A stretch of 64,000 nucleotides of DNA from Fumia sp045645505 (GCA_045645505.1 JAZRIW010000024.1:27205-91204); one strand, 5' to 3'. Positions 50,861-60,491 are shown, numbered from the stretch's first letter. Translations and numbers: made by a program. Notes: generated by a model from the letters alone, not told the origin.

Positions 50861-51745
50861 ATGACGATACGACATCTTAAGATTTTTATATGCGTTTGTA
50901 AGCACAGCAATATGACAAAGGCTGCTGAAGAACTTTTTATTGCACAACCGGCTGTCAGTAATACTATTGCCGAAATTGAAAAAAATTACAACGTTAAATT
51001 ATTCGAACGAATAAATAAGCGCCTGTTTTTAACCGACGAAGGTAAAAGTCTGCTTATAAAAGCGCAAGAAGTTATTTCAGCTTTCAATGAATTTGAAGAA
51101 CAGGCACTTAACTCTTCAAAAAAACCACTTTTAAAAATAGGATCATCACTTACCATAGGTAAACAAAAATTGCCTTGGCTTTTGCGAAACCTTAAAGAAA
51201 AATTTCCGGATATCGGTTTCCAGATTTCTATTAACCAAACCTCAATAATAGAAAATAAAATTTTAAACGGTACGCTTGACTTTGCTTTTATTCAGGGAAA
51301 ACCATCCAACCAAAATATAAAATCCCGTCTTGTTGAATGTAATACTTTAATTGCGGTATGTGGCAAAAAATATAATATACCCGACACCGTAACGCTTAAA
51401 AAACTTTGCGAATACGACTTACTGCTTCGTGAAGACGAAAGTGTATCACGCGAATTTTTAGACCATATTTTTGCTCTTGAAAATATAGTTGTAACTCCTG
51501 TTATGGAATCCATAAGTAACCAGGCACTAATCTCTGCCGCAACGCAAAACCTGGGTGTTACCATTATGCCCGAAACATTACTCACCCGTCAGCTGAATAA
51601 CGGAGGACTTCGCAAAATAACCATTTCAGATTATGAATTCACACGAAATTCCTACCTCATCCACCATAAAGACAAATCCTTCGGGACTGTTAAAAAAGAA
51701 ATTTTTGATTTTTGTTATAAAAACTATAAGCATAAGCAAAACTAA
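50861..51745 (+). CDS. LysR-family transcriptional regulator
   Basis: About 294 residues. The N-terminal winged HTH is clear (MTIRHLKIFICVCKHSNMTKAAEELFIAQPAVSNTIAEIEKNYNVKLFERINKRLFLTDEGKSLL). The C-terminal effector domain has the LysR substrate-binding fold (LKIGSSLTIGKQKLPWLL, LDFAFIQGKP, LGVTIMPETLL). ATG 50861 behind AAGGGAG is the start; a longer frame from 50834 has none. Its effector is unknown. The arrangement suggests the Na/Pi transporter gene as a possible target. Confidence 0.92.
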   Translation: MTIRHLKIFICVCKHSNMTKAAEELFIAQPAVSNTIAEIEKNYNVKLFERINKRLFLTDEGKSLLIKAQEVISAFNEFEEQALNSSKKPLLKIGSSLTIGKQKLPWLLRNLKEKFPDIGFQISINQTSIIENKILNGTLDFAFIQGKPSNQNIKSRLVECNTLIAVCGKKYNIPDTVTLKKLCEYDLLLREDESVSREFLDHIFALENIVVTPVMESISNQALISAATQNLGVTIMPETLLTRQLNNGGLRKITISDYEFTRNSYLIHHKDKSFGTVKKEIFDFCYKNYKHKQN

Positions 51746-51753
51746 AAAAATAT

Positions 51754-51790
51754 AAAAGAGGCACATTTCCTTACGGAGTGTGCCTCTTTT
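51754..51790 (+). terminator. Terminator of the LysR gene
   Basis: Arms AAAAGAGGCACA and TGTGCCTCTTTT with a 13-base loop. Confidence 0.85.
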
Positions 51791-51811
51791 ATTGCATATG
51801 TTAAAAGAAAT

Positions 51812-51848
51812 CGGGAGGCACTTCGTAAAGAAGTTCCTCCCAAATTTT
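51812..51848 (-). terminator. Terminator of CNNM/CorC copy 2
   Basis: Arms GGGAGGCACTTC and GAAGTTCCTCCC (one mismatch) 14 bp past the stop codon. Confidence 0.8.
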
Positions 51849-51861
51849 TTATTCTGAATGT

Positions 51862-53184
51862 CTATTTTGAAATCTCTGTTTCAATCTCTTCTGTTAATTT
51901 TTCAACCTTTACTTTATCTATTCTTCTTTCATCCATCGAAATAACTGTAAATTTATACCCACTATAAATAACTTCAGAATTTTCATCATCCTTAGGAATA
52001 AACCCAAGCTCATGAAAGATTAATCCGCCTAAAGTGTCAAAATCCTCATTCTCTTCGAATTCTATACCAGGGAGCTCACTTAAATCCTCTAATTTAGTTG
52101 TGCCCTCGATAATGTAAATTCCATCAGAAATTTCTTTGATTTCCTCTTCCTGTTCGTCATATTCATCTTCAATATCACCTACAATAGACTCAAGTACATC
52201 TTCCATACTTACAATTCCTGCAGTCCCACCATATTCATCAACAACTACTGCAAAATGTGCCTTACTCTTTTTGAATTCCGCAAACAACGCTCTACATCTG
52301 GTAGATTCAGGGACAAAAATAACAGGTCGTATAAAATCGTCGGTTTTAAAATCCTCAGAAGAATTACAACCAACTAAGCAAAGTAAATCCTTAACATATA
52401 TAAGTCCGATAATATTATCAAGATCTTTTTCATAAACAGGGAGTCTGGAAAACCCTTCGTTAATGGCAAGATAAATAATTTCGCTGATTTTGGAGTTTTT
52501 CTCTACTGCAACAATATCGGTGCGGTGTGTCATAACCTCGCCGGCAGTAGTATCATCAAACTCAAAAATATTATTTATCATTTCCTTTTGACTTTCTTCA
52601 ATAAACCCGATTTCATTTCCCACATCAACAAGCATTCTGATTTCTTCCTCAGTAATTTCCTCTTGTACTTTGTCAGGGTCAATTTTAAAAAGTTTCAAAA
52701 CAAAAAGAGAAAACGCTTTAATAATTAAGCAAAAAGGAATGAAAAACTTCATTGTGAAAATTAAAAATCCAATATTTGAATAAGCAAACTTTTCACAATA
52801 CCGGTTGCCTAATTGTGTTGGAATTTTAAAGCCTAAACAAACAACTGCAAAAACAGATATAATTACCGAAATTATTATCGACAAAAAAGAATTTAAAGCT
52901 TTAAATTCAATAAGCTTAAAGAAAATCGAAAATAGATATACAGTGCCGACACCGGCAGCACCTGCACCACAAATCCATGCTATTTCTCTTATTTTTTCTA
53001 CAAAATTTCTATTTTTGTGAAGAGCATTATAAAGCTTTTTAGCTTGTTTCTCATCGTCCTCTGCCCGTTCTTTTAAACTGGAATCGTTAACTCCTACCAC
53101 AGCAGAAGCACTCATAGTAAAATAATTACACAAAAACAGCAGAATCAACGCAATAATCAAATACCACGTATTCCCGTCGTCCAA
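51862..53184 (-). CDS. CNNM/CorC (HlyC)-family membrane protein, copy 2
   Basis: 440 residues with the same order as copy 1: N-terminal DUF21-like membrane region (helices near 8-28, 70-90, 96-120 and 135-165), CBS pair (TAGEVMTHRTDIVAVEKNSKISEIIYLAINEGFSRLPVY; FKKSKAHFAVVVDEYGGTAGIVSMEDVLESIVGDIEDE) and CorC_HlyC domain. The membrane half is poorly conserved compared with copy 1, suggesting a different ion or partner. The start is TTG at 53184 with GGAGG nine bases upstream. It is the last of the leftward genes after mreB. Confidence 0.88.
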   Translation of the reverse strand: MDDGNTWYLIIALILLFLCNYFTMSASAVVGVNDSSLKERAEDDEKQAKKLYNALHKNRNFVEKIREIAWICGAGAAGVGTVYLFSIFFKLIEFKALNSFLSIIISVIISVFAVVCLGFKIPTQLGNRYCEKFAYSNIGFLIFTMKFFIPFCLIIKAFSLFVLKLFKIDPDKVQEEITEEEIRMLVDVGNEIGFIEESQKEMINNIFEFDDTTAGEVMTHRTDIVAVEKNSKISEIIYLAINEGFSRLPVYEKDLDNIIGLIYVKDLLCLVGCNSSEDFKTDDFIRPVIFVPESTRCRALFAEFKKSKAHFAVVVDEYGGTAGIVSMEDVLESIVGDIEDEYDEQEEEIKEISDGIYIIEGTTKLEDLSELPGIEFEENEDFDTLGGLIFHELGFIPKDDENSEVIYSGYKFTVISMDERRIDKVKVEKLTEEIETEISK

Positions 53185-53251
53185 AATAAAAAACCTCCAT
53201 TTTCTATATATTTTAATTTATGATACATTGAAAGTTGAAATTTGTCAAATT

Positions 53252-54268
53252 TTAATGAAAATATGTTGATGCATGAGTAAACCCTTCTTTCAAGGTATCC
53301 ATCACATTAAAACATTGACCTGTGCCTACACCCACACAGTCGCGTGGATTGTCAGCGATATGTACCTTGACACCGGTATTTTCTTCAATAAGCTTATCAA
53401 GTCCCTTAAGCAAAGAAGTACCGCCTGTCATAGTAATACCATTTTCATATATATCGCCTGTAAGCTCCGGCGGAGTGCGTTCCAAAACATTTCTGACGCC
53501 CAAAACAATCTCATTTGCAAGCGGACGCAACACTTCAAAAATCTCAAATTGATTTACATAAATCTGTATAGGGTATCCACTCAAAAGGTTTCTGCCCTTT
53601 ACTTTTGTCGTAATTTCTTCATTGGGCTCAAAAACACAACCGATTTCCTTTTTGATATTTTCAGCAACGCTTGTACCAATTGCAATTTTATAATAATTTT
53701 GCAAATATTTAATGATAGCTTCATCAAAGGAATTACCTGCAACACGCAAAGAGTGAGAAGCAACAATTCCACCCAATGTGATTACTGCAATATCGGTAGT
53801 ACCTCCGCCGGAATCTAACATCATCTGTCCGTTTGGCCTTTGAATGTCAATCCCTGCGCCAATAGCAGCGGCAATAGGTTCATCTATCAGATATACCTTT
53901 CTTGCACCGGCACTCATAGCAGCTTCAACTACAGCCCTTGCTTCAACATCAGTAATAGTTGAAGGAATACAAATAGCAATCCTTGGTTTTATAAGAAAAC
54001 TTCTTGAAACTTTTTTAACAAATTCCTTGATAAGATATTCAGTAAAAAGATGATTTGAGATAACGCCATCGCGCACGGGACATTCAATGCGAATATAATC
54101 AGGTGTTCGCCCAAGCATTCTTAGTGCTTCATGTCCTACAGCCATAACTTTCTGGGTTTTAGAATGGTAGGCCACAACACTCGGCTCCTCAAGTACAATA
54201 CCTTTTCCATATTGATAAATGATAATTTTAGTAGTGCCGAGGTCTATCCCTAAATCAATGCCCGCCAT
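53252..54268 (-). CDS. MreB/Mbl-type rod-shape protein
   Basis: 338 residues of a bacterial actin. It has IDLGIDLGTTKIIIYQYGKGIVL (phosphate 1), the CIPSTITDVEARAVVEAAMSAGARKVYLIDEPIAAAIGAGI stretch, MMLDSGGGTTDIAVITLGGIVASHSLRVAGNSFDEAII (phosphate 2) and TMTGGTSLLKGLD (adenosine). It forms membrane-bound filaments that guide lateral wall synthesis. Phosphate 2 reads LDSGGG rather than the usual V-D-I-GGG. No mreC or mreD follows, so this is likely an Mbl/MreBH-like paralogue. AAGGAGG precedes the ATG. Confidence 0.93.
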   Translation of the reverse strand: MAGIDLGIDLGTTKIIIYQYGKGIVLEEPSVVAYHSKTQKVMAVGHEALRMLGRTPDYIRIECPVRDGVISNHLFTEYLIKEFVKKVSRSFLIKPRIAICIPSTITDVEARAVVEAAMSAGARKVYLIDEPIAAAIGAGIDIQRPNGQMMLDSGGGTTDIAVITLGGIVASHSLRVAGNSFDEAIIKYLQNYYKIAIGTSVAENIKKEIGCVFEPNEEITTKVKGRNLLSGYPIQIYVNQFEIFEVLRPLANEIVLGVRNVLERTPPELTGDIYENGITMTGGTSLLKGLDKLIEENTGVKVHIADNPRDCVGVGTGQCFNVMDTLKEGFTHASTYFH

Positions 54269-54315
54269 AAACTTACCTCCTTATAATAAGTAATTACCTT
54301 TATTATACACTATTT

Positions 54316-55020
54316 TTAATATTTTTCAACATCACTCGTAGTCGCTATAACCACCGCACTTATACTCCTCGCACCGGCTTTTGTGAGAACAGCTGAAACT
54401 TCTTTTAAAGTAGCTCCCGTTGTAATAACATCATCACATATAAGCAACGACTTCCCTTTAATATTTGACGGATTTATCACCTCAAAAGATCCTTTTAAAT
54501 TTAAACTTCTTTCCTTGGCTTTTAAATCATGCTGTTTCTCAGTTTGTTTTATTTTTAAAAGAGAAGTGCAATCCAATTTAACATTTAAACTTTTACTTAA
54601 AAATTTTGCAATAAGTTTCGACTGATTATAGCCTCTTAGTGATACATCCTTTTTAGTCATCGGCACGGGAATAATAAGATCAAACCCTTCATACCGGTCA
54701 TCTTTTAAAATAAATTCCGATAAAATTCTCGCAAGTGTTCTCGAATAAGCTCTTTTATCATGAAATTTTAGATTTCTTATAGAATCCCTGACAATGCCAC
54801 GATAAAAGAAAGGGACATAAAGTCTTTCTAAAAATGGTTTCCTTTTACAAATACATTCACCTTTTCCGCAACGACGACAAACAGAATAAGGAGAAGTTAA
54901 AGGAAGCTTTTTGGCACAACTGTCACAGCAAAAACTTTTACTGTCGATAACAGTATCACAAAAAGGACAATGTGTTGGAAAAATTATCGAAATCAGTACT
55001 TCTTTGATTTTATTCTTCAT
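54316..55020 (-). CDS. ComF family protein (phosphoribosyltransferase-like)
   Basis: About 234 residues. An N-terminal zinc-finger region with CxxC motifs (CPFCD, CCDSC, CRRCG, CIC) precedes a PRTase domain with IPVPMTKKDVSLRGYNQSKLIAKFL and the PRPP loop LLICDDVITTGATLKE. ComF proteins assist DNA uptake or handling in competent bacteria, though many bearers are not known to be competent. The start is taken as ATG 55020 behind GAGG; it overlaps the recD2 end by a few bases, so the two are translationally coupled. Confidence 0.92.
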   Translation of the reverse strand: MKNKIKEVLISIIFPTHCPFCDTVIDSKSFCCDSCAKKLPLTSPYSVCRRCGKGECICKRKPFLERLYVPFFYRGIVRDSIRNLKFHDKRAYSRTLARILSEFILKDDRYEGFDLIIPVPMTKKDVSLRGYNQSKLIAKFLSKSLNVKLDCTSLLKIKQTEKQHDLKAKERSLNLKGSFEVINPSNIKGKSLLICDDVITTGATLKEVSAVLTKAGARSISAVVIATTSDVEKY

Positions 55021-57220
55021 ACCTTGCCTCATCATTTAAAAAATTTTTAAGGTTAGTATAACGCAACATTTTACGGTTGTTCTGTACCATATATGACACG
55101 CGGTTTTTACTACCTACGATAATTAAAAGTTTTTTGGCACGGGTTACTGCCGTATATAAAAGATTTCTGAAATAAAGCTTATCAAATCCCGCATAAACAG
55201 GTAAAATCACTGCATCATACTCACTGCCCTGACTTTTATGAACAGTAATAGCGTATGCGAGTTCAAGCTCCGAAGTCATTTCAAAAGGATAGTAACAAAT
55301 GCGTTCTTCAAAATCAATTACCATCACCGATAAGGCATAATCAATCTTATTTATAATACCAATATCGCCATTGAAGATGCCAAATCCCTTATTAGAATCT
55401 TTTTCCCATTCCATATCATAGTTGTTTTTTATCTGCATAACTTTGTCACCCTCTCTGAAAGTAAAAAAGTTATTTTTATATTCCTTTTTACTATCAGATT
55501 CAGGATTTATTACTTGTTGCAATTTACTGTTTAAAGCATATACACCAAGTTCGCCCTGACGCTGAGGAGTAAGTACTTGTATATCGCAAACAGGAGAAAA
55601 ACCATAACTTTTAGGTAAACGTTTTGCTAAAAGCTCGACCACAGTCTCTGAAACGGAAAGCTCACTGTTACGCCCGATAAAGAAAAAATCATTCTCCTTA
55701 TCCGAAAGCTCAGGCATCTCACCGTTTACGATTTTATGTGCATTTGTTACAATAAGGCTTTCGGCAGCCTGTCTGAATACCTGCTTTAATTCAATTGTAG
55801 GAATTTTTTTACTACCGATAAGGTCATGCAAAATATTTCCTGCTCCAACCGACGGTAGCTGATCTGAATCCCCTACTAAAATAAGTTTTGCTCCGAATTT
55901 TATTCCCCTTAAAAGAGATTCAAACAAGGTAGTGTCAACCATAGACATCTCATCTATAATTACTGCATCTGCCTTAAGGGGATTTTTTTCGTTATGAATA
56001 AATCTGAGGTCCTCATTAGCTGTATAATCCATTTCTAAAAGTCTGTGAATAGTTTTAGCATCCTTACCGGTAACCTCCGAGATTCTCTTTGCAGCACGAC
56101 CAGTCGGTGCCGCAAGAGCTATTGAAAGCCCCTCTTTCTCAAGCAAGTCAATTACAGCATTTAAAGTAGTGGTTTTTCCGGTACCGGGACCCCCTGTTAA
56201 AATCACAATACTTTGTGTAAGTGCTTCCTTTATCGCTTCTCGCTGCAATTCTTCATACTTTATCTCTTTTTCATTCTCAATTTTATCAATCATTTTATCA
56301 ATATCTTTATGAATGAAAAATTTATTTTTAAGCATCATAGAAAGTCGCAAGGCGATATATCTTTCCGAAGCATACATATATGGTAAAAAAAGAAACTCCT
56401 TATTTTTCTGTACCGAAAAAAGTTCAGAATCCTCTATTCTATTATCAATTTCTATTTCAATATCATCATTACCCACATTGTTAAGCATTTTTACAGCCAA
56501 AGAAATAATGGTATCCCTTGCAAGACAGGTGTGCCCATTTTTTAAGTTATGTCTTAAAATATGTTGAATTGCGCCAAAAATACGCTTTGAAGATTTTTCT
56601 TCAAAACCTAAAGCAAGAGCCATTCTATCAGCTATTTTAAACTCAACCATTATATCACTTTCACAAAGTAAATAAGGGTTGTCCTTTATGACATCAACCG
56701 AAATTACTCCCCATTTTTTCCAGATTCTGATACCCTGTATCGGAGAAATTCCAAAAGATGAAAAAAACATCATAGCAGAGCGCATACCAAAAAGCCTGCT
56801 GAACTCATTTGAAAGAGCATCGGCTTTTTTAAGTGTTATTCCCTTGACTTCAGCAAGTCGCAAAGGATTTTCTTCCAGAATATTCAAGGTTTCTTCCCCG
56901 AAAGTGTCAACTATTCTCTGAGCCAATACCGCGCCAATACCTTTTACAGCCCCTGAAGCAAGAAATTTTCTGATAGCAATTGCATTCGCAGGTAAATTTC
57001 TCTCATAAAAATCCACTTTAAACTGATGCCCGAATTTTGGGTGTGAAGTAAAATTTCCTGTTAATTTAAGTTCCTCTCCCTCTTCAACACCATATAAAAT
57101 TCCAACTACAGGCAAAATCTCTTCACCTGTATTAAGTTCTACAACTGCAAACCCTGTGCTTTCGTTACCGAAAACAACATTTTCAACCATGCCCTCAATC
57201 TGAATAAGTTCCTTTTCCAT
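55010..57220 (-). CDS. recD2: RecD2-type ATP-dependent DNA helicase
   Basis: About 736 residues. An N-terminal OB-like region (IEGMVENVVFGNESTGFAVVEL) and HhH segment (SGAVKGIGAVLAQRIVDTFG) precede superfamily 1 helicase motifs: ILTGGPGTGKTTTLNAV (I), IIDEMSMVD (II), LILVGDSDQLPSVGAGN (III), FRQAAESLIVTNAH, and AYAITVHKSQGSEYDAVILP (V) with TAVTRAKKLLIIVG (VI). It unwinds DNA 5' to 3' without RecBC. ATG 57220 behind AAGAGG is the start. comF follows with overlap. Confidence 0.94.
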   Translation of the reverse strand: MEKELIQIEGMVENVVFGNESTGFAVVELNTGEEILPVVGILYGVEEGEELKLTGNFTSHPKFGHQFKVDFYERNLPANAIAIRKFLASGAVKGIGAVLAQRIVDTFGEETLNILEENPLRLAEVKGITLKKADALSNEFSRLFGMRSAMMFFSSFGISPIQGIRIWKKWGVISVDVIKDNPYLLCESDIMVEFKIADRMALALGFEEKSSKRIFGAIQHILRHNLKNGHTCLARDTIISLAVKMLNNVGNDDIEIEIDNRIEDSELFSVQKNKEFLFLPYMYASERYIALRLSMMLKNKFFIHKDIDKMIDKIENEKEIKYEELQREAIKEALTQSIVILTGGPGTGKTTTLNAVIDLLEKEGLSIALAAPTGRAAKRISEVTGKDAKTIHRLLEMDYTANEDLRFIHNEKNPLKADAVIIDEMSMVDTTLFESLLRGIKFGAKLILVGDSDQLPSVGAGNILHDLIGSKKIPTIELKQVFRQAAESLIVTNAHKIVNGEMPELSDKENDFFFIGRNSELSVSETVVELLAKRLPKSYGFSPVCDIQVLTPQRQGELGVYALNSKLQQVINPESDSKKEYKNNFFTFREGDKVMQIKNNYDMEWEKDSNKGFGIFNGDIGIINKIDYALSVMVIDFEERICYYPFEMTSELELAYAITVHKSQGSEYDAVILPVYAGFDKLYFRNLLYTAVTRAKKLLIIVGSKNRVSYMVQNNRKMLRYTNLKNFLNDEARYEE

Positions 57221-57228
57221 AAAACCTC

Positions 57229-57561
57229 TTATAAAATACTGCTTTTTAGTAAAGGGCAAAGCTCAGTTTCCTCTAAAAGCTCTACCCCTTTCATCTTTTT
57301 TATTGCTTTTTTACATTCGTCATCAAGTCCAAAATCCAAAATGACAAGTCTTCCTCTTCCGTTTTTAAGCCAACAAAGTTCTGACTGTGTCGCTCTTAAA
57401 AGAAATTCTATATTTTCTATGCTGCCTTTTACCGGTATAACAGAAAACGTTGTAAGTTTTACACCATTTCGCCAAAATATATGTAAAAATACACTGATTA
57501 TCTCAACAGCACCAATTATAATAAACAATAACATAATTGCCATAAAAGACATTTTCAGCAT
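57229..57561 (-). CDS. Small membrane-anchored protein of unknown function
   Basis: 110 residues. One N-terminal hydrophobic helix (about 5-28, FMAIMLLFIIIGAVEIISVFLHIFW) precedes a cytosolic or external alpha/beta segment (FSVIPVKGSIENIEFLLRATQSELCW, RLVILDFGLDDECKKAIKKM). I do not recognise the family. It lies between metK and recD2 in the same direction, with nine bases to recD2 and GAGGTG ahead of the ATG, so co-expression is likely. Confidence 0.72.
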   Translation of the reverse strand: MLKMSFMAIMLLFIIIGAVEIISVFLHIFWRNGVKLTTFSVIPVKGSIENIEFLLRATQSELCWLKNGRGRLVILDFGLDDECKKAIKKMKGVELLEETELCPLLKSSIL

Positions 57562-57609
57562 CTAAATCACCTCGTATGGCAATATATGAGATAATCTTAA
57601 TTTTGGTGA

Positions 57610-58785
57610 TTATTTTTCGATAGCTTCTTTTAAGGCAGATGCCCTGTCAGTTTTTTCCCAGCTTACATTCAGATCCTCTCGTCCCATATGTCCATATTTT
57701 GCGAGTTCCTTATAGATAGGTTTGCGAAGCTCCAATTCGTTTATAATTGCAGTAGGACGCAAATCAAAAACCTTCTCTACTGCCTTTACGATAGCTTCAT
57801 CAGAATATTTTCCTGTTTTGAAAGTATCAACCATTATAGAAACGGGACGAGCAACTCCGATAGCATATGCAAGCTGAACTTCACATTTTTTAGCCAAAGA
57901 AGCAGCAACAATATTTTTTGCTACCCAACGTGCAGCATAAGCAGCTGAACGGTCAACTTTTGTTGGGTCTTTTCCTGAAAATGCACCGCCACCATGACGT
58001 GCATATCCTCCGTAAGTATCAACGATGATTTTTCTGCCTGTAAGTCCGCTGTCCCCCTGAGGACCACCAATTACAAATCGTCCTGTGGGGTTGATATAAT
58101 ACTTTGTGTTTTCATCTAAAAGATTAGCGGGGATTACAGTCAAAATAACCTCTTTTAAAATATCTTCTCTGATTTTTTCAAGAGAAACATCTTCAGCATG
58201 TTGTGAAGAAATAACAACAGCATCAACTCTTACCGGCTCACCATTCTGATATTCTACCGTTACTTGAGATTTTCCATCAGGACGAAGATAAGGCAAAGTA
58301 CCATTTTTACGAACTTCTGTCAATTTCTTTGTTAACTTATGAGCAAGTGAAATCGGCATCGGCATAAGCTCAGGTGTCTCATCACAAGCGTAGCCGAACA
58401 TCATTCCCTGGTCGCCTGCTCCATTCTCATTTTCAGCGCCTTCTTTTGTCTCCAATGCCATATCAACGCCCAAAGCAATATCAGAAGATTGCTCATCTAT
58501 ACTTGTAATAACAGCACAAGTATTACCATCAAATCCGTATTTTGCTCTATCGTATCCAATATCAACAATTACTTCTCTGGCAATTTTTGGAATATCAACA
58601 TAACATTCGGTTGATATTTCTCCCATAATCATAACCATACCTGTAGTACAGCATGTTTCACAAGCCACTCTGCCCTTAGGGTCAGAAGTTAAAATTGCAT
58701 CAAGCACAGCATCCGAAATCTGATCACATATTTTATCGGGATGTCCTTCTGTTACTGATTCAGATGTAAATAAAATTTTTGACAT
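57610..58785 (-). CDS. metK: S-adenosylmethionine synthetase
   Basis: 391 residues. MSKILFTSESVTEGHPDKICDQISDAVLDAIL opens the protein. The catalytic and metal motifs follow: GEISTECYVDIPKIAR, GAGDQGMMFGYA, FVIGGPQGDSGLTGRKIIVDTYGGYARHGGGAFSGKDPTKVDRSAAYAARW. It makes SAM from methionine and ATP. ATG 58785 behind GGAGG is the true start; the frame stays open for another 39 codons upstream, but that stretch is the riboswitch leader. It is the first gene of a leftward group extending to mreB. Confidence 0.96.
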   Translation of the reverse strand: MSKILFTSESVTEGHPDKICDQISDAVLDAILTSDPKGRVACETCCTTGMVMIMGEISTECYVDIPKIAREVIVDIGYDRAKYGFDGNTCAVITSIDEQSSDIALGVDMALETKEGAENENGAGDQGMMFGYACDETPELMPMPISLAHKLTKKLTEVRKNGTLPYLRPDGKSQVTVEYQNGEPVRVDAVVISSQHAEDVSLEKIREDILKEVILTVIPANLLDENTKYYINPTGRFVIGGPQGDSGLTGRKIIVDTYGGYARHGGGAFSGKDPTKVDRSAAYAARWVAKNIVAASLAKKCEVQLAYAIGVARPVSIMVDTFKTGKYSDEAIVKAVEKVFDLRPTAIINELELRKPIYKELAKYGHMGREDLNVSWEKTDRASALKEAIEK

Positions 58786-58824
58786 GATTTTTCCTCCAAA
58801 AAAGTATTTGCAATCGAAATAAAA

Positions 58825-58965
58825 AGCACCCGCCTTAAAGAGCGAGTGCATACAGCTTTCACAGTAAACCTCATCTCTCGACTGCGTCGCAGGAAATGGC
58901 ACCTTGCTTTTGCAGGTTGCCGTGGCTTCACAGGGCCTGTCCCTCCGCCACTCTTGATAAGGTAA
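58825..58965 (-). ncRNA. SAM-I (S-box) riboswitch controlling metK
   Basis: Minus-strand aptamer from CTTATCAAGAG (about 58952-58962) through GCGGAGGGAC, CCCTGTGAAGCC, CGGCAACC, AAGGTGCCA and GAGAGATGAG (about 58870-58879). P1 closes by CTTATC/GATGAG. The expression platform is a terminator with arms GCACTCGC and GGCGGGTGC followed by TTTTTA (about 58820-58850). SAM binding should favour the terminator and switch metK off. Confidence 0.94.
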
Positions 58966-58976
58966 TTATCAATTAG

Positions 58977-59005
58977 ATTATAAATAAAAATCTTTATCTT
59001 GTCAA
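58977..59005 (-). promoter_or_regulatory. metK promoter, perfect consensus
   Basis: Minus-strand TTGACA (59000-59005), 17-bp spacer, TATAAT (58977-58982), ahead of the SAM riboswitch. Confidence 0.9.
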
Positions 59006-59051
59006 CAAAAAAGATGAATTTTTTAAAGCTTAACCAAAAAATACAAATAAT

Positions 59052-60386
59052 TCACATATTTTGTCGGATTTCAAAGTAAAAACTTATGAGTTTTTCCTTT
59101 TTATTTTCACATTTTTCATCAATTACAGCATTTAATAACAAATCAAGCGCCTCACCGATTTCTTTACCTTTTTTTAACCCTTTATCCATTAAATCATTAC
59201 CGTTTATATTAAGCATATCAAGACAAAAGCATTCTTTTTCACTTAAAATTTCTTTTGCTGTCAGATAAATTCCATTTATCATATCGCTTCGGTTGAATTC
59301 AGGGCTTTGTGCCAGATTATCTGCTTTTTTAACTTTTAAAAGATCAAAAAAACTTTCGGGAGAAAGCTTATTTAAAAAATGTTTTATCTGTTTTTTATCA
59401 TTTTTTATATTTACATCATGATGCTCTATAAGAAGCTCTATTTTATTTATAGTCGCTTTGTTATATCTTAAGCGCGACAGAATTTCTTTAGCCAACCTTA
59501 CACTTTCTATGTTATGGCCTTTAAAATGTCCTCTGCCATTCTCATCTTCTTTAAAGCAAAAGGGCTTTCCTATATCATGAAAAAGCATTGTTAATCTCAG
59601 TTCTTCGTTAGAATCTATATTTTCAACCGCCCTTACAGTATGCTCATAAACATCATAAATATGATACGGCGTTTTTTGATTAAAATCTATCATGGGTTCC
59701 AGTTCAGGAATCATTTTAATAAATACATCACTGTAACCAGTTAAAACCTCTCTGACATTTTCACCACAAAGAAGCTTTGTAAATTCAGAATTTATCCTTT
59801 CAACAGAGATTTTTTGCAAAAATAAAGAACATTCCCTGATACTCTCTTGGGTTTCTTCCTCAATAGAAAAAGATAGTTGTGAAGAAAACCTCAAAGCTCT
59901 TAATATCCTCAGAGCATCTTCAGAAAAGCGTTTATATGGATTTCCTACTGTTTTAATGATTTTTGATTTTATATCCTCTATACCGCCAAAAAAATCAATA
60001 ACCCCTTCATCGTCATTATATGCCAGAGCATTTATTGTAAAATCTCTGCGAGAAAGGTCTTCTTTTAAGCTTTTAGTAAACTGAACTTTATCAGGATGAC
60101 GATTGTCGCTATAACATCCGTCAATTCTGTATGTAGTAATTTCCAGAGGAGAATTTTCAACAATTACCGTAACAGTACCATGAATAATTCCGGTTTCTAT
60201 TACCTTATACCCGCTGAAAACCGATTTTATTTCTTCAGGAGATGCAGAAGTTGTAATATCCCAGTCAAAAGGTGTTTTACCCATTATACTGTCACGAACA
60301 CAACCACCAACAACATATGCTTCATATCCTGCGTCTGAAAGCATTTTAATCGCTTTTTGTGCAAAATATGGTAAATTTATCTTCAT
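59052..60386 (-). CDS. cca: CCA tRNA nucleotidyltransferase
   Basis: 444 residues. The class II head domain has YVVGGCVRDSIMGKTPFDWDITT with the catalytic DxD, ETGIIHGTVTV and the RRDFTINALAY motif. The neck/body has GNPYKRFSEDALRILRALRFSSQL. A C-terminal HD domain (LTMLFHDIGKPFCF, GHFKGHNIESVRLAKEIL) follows. It adds or repairs the 3' CCA of tRNAs. The start lies behind AAAGGAGA. Both tRNAs in this window encode CCA, so repair would be the main need. Confidence 0.94.
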   Translation of the reverse strand: MKINLPYFAQKAIKMLSDAGYEAYVVGGCVRDSIMGKTPFDWDITTSASPEEIKSVFSGYKVIETGIIHGTVTVIVENSPLEITTYRIDGCYSDNRHPDKVQFTKSLKEDLSRRDFTINALAYNDDEGVIDFFGGIEDIKSKIIKTVGNPYKRFSEDALRILRALRFSSQLSFSIEEETQESIRECSLFLQKISVERINSEFTKLLCGENVREVLTGYSDVFIKMIPELEPMIDFNQKTPYHIYDVYEHTVRAVENIDSNEELRLTMLFHDIGKPFCFKEDENGRGHFKGHNIESVRLAKEILSRLRYNKATINKIELLIEHHDVNIKNDKKQIKHFLNKLSPESFFDLLKVKKADNLAQSPEFNRSDMINGIYLTAKEILSEKECFCLDMLNINGNDLMDKGLKKGKEIGEALDLLLNAVIDEKCENKKEKLISFYFEIRQNM

Positions 60387-60491
60387 TCTTAAATCTCCTT
60401 TTGAAACTTATTATCTTCAGTATAACTTTTAATTTTTAAAAAATCAATAAGCGAAAATATAGTTTTCCAGAGAACAATTGTGCGTTATCTA

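Noticed and set aside
53273..53818. 181-codon plus-strand frame inside mreB
   Set aside because: Antisense shadow; mreB is fully supported on the minus strand.
58786..58902. 39-residue N-terminal extension of MetK
   Set aside because: The stretch is the SAM riboswitch expression platform, and the internal ATG has a good ribosome site and the conserved N-terminus.
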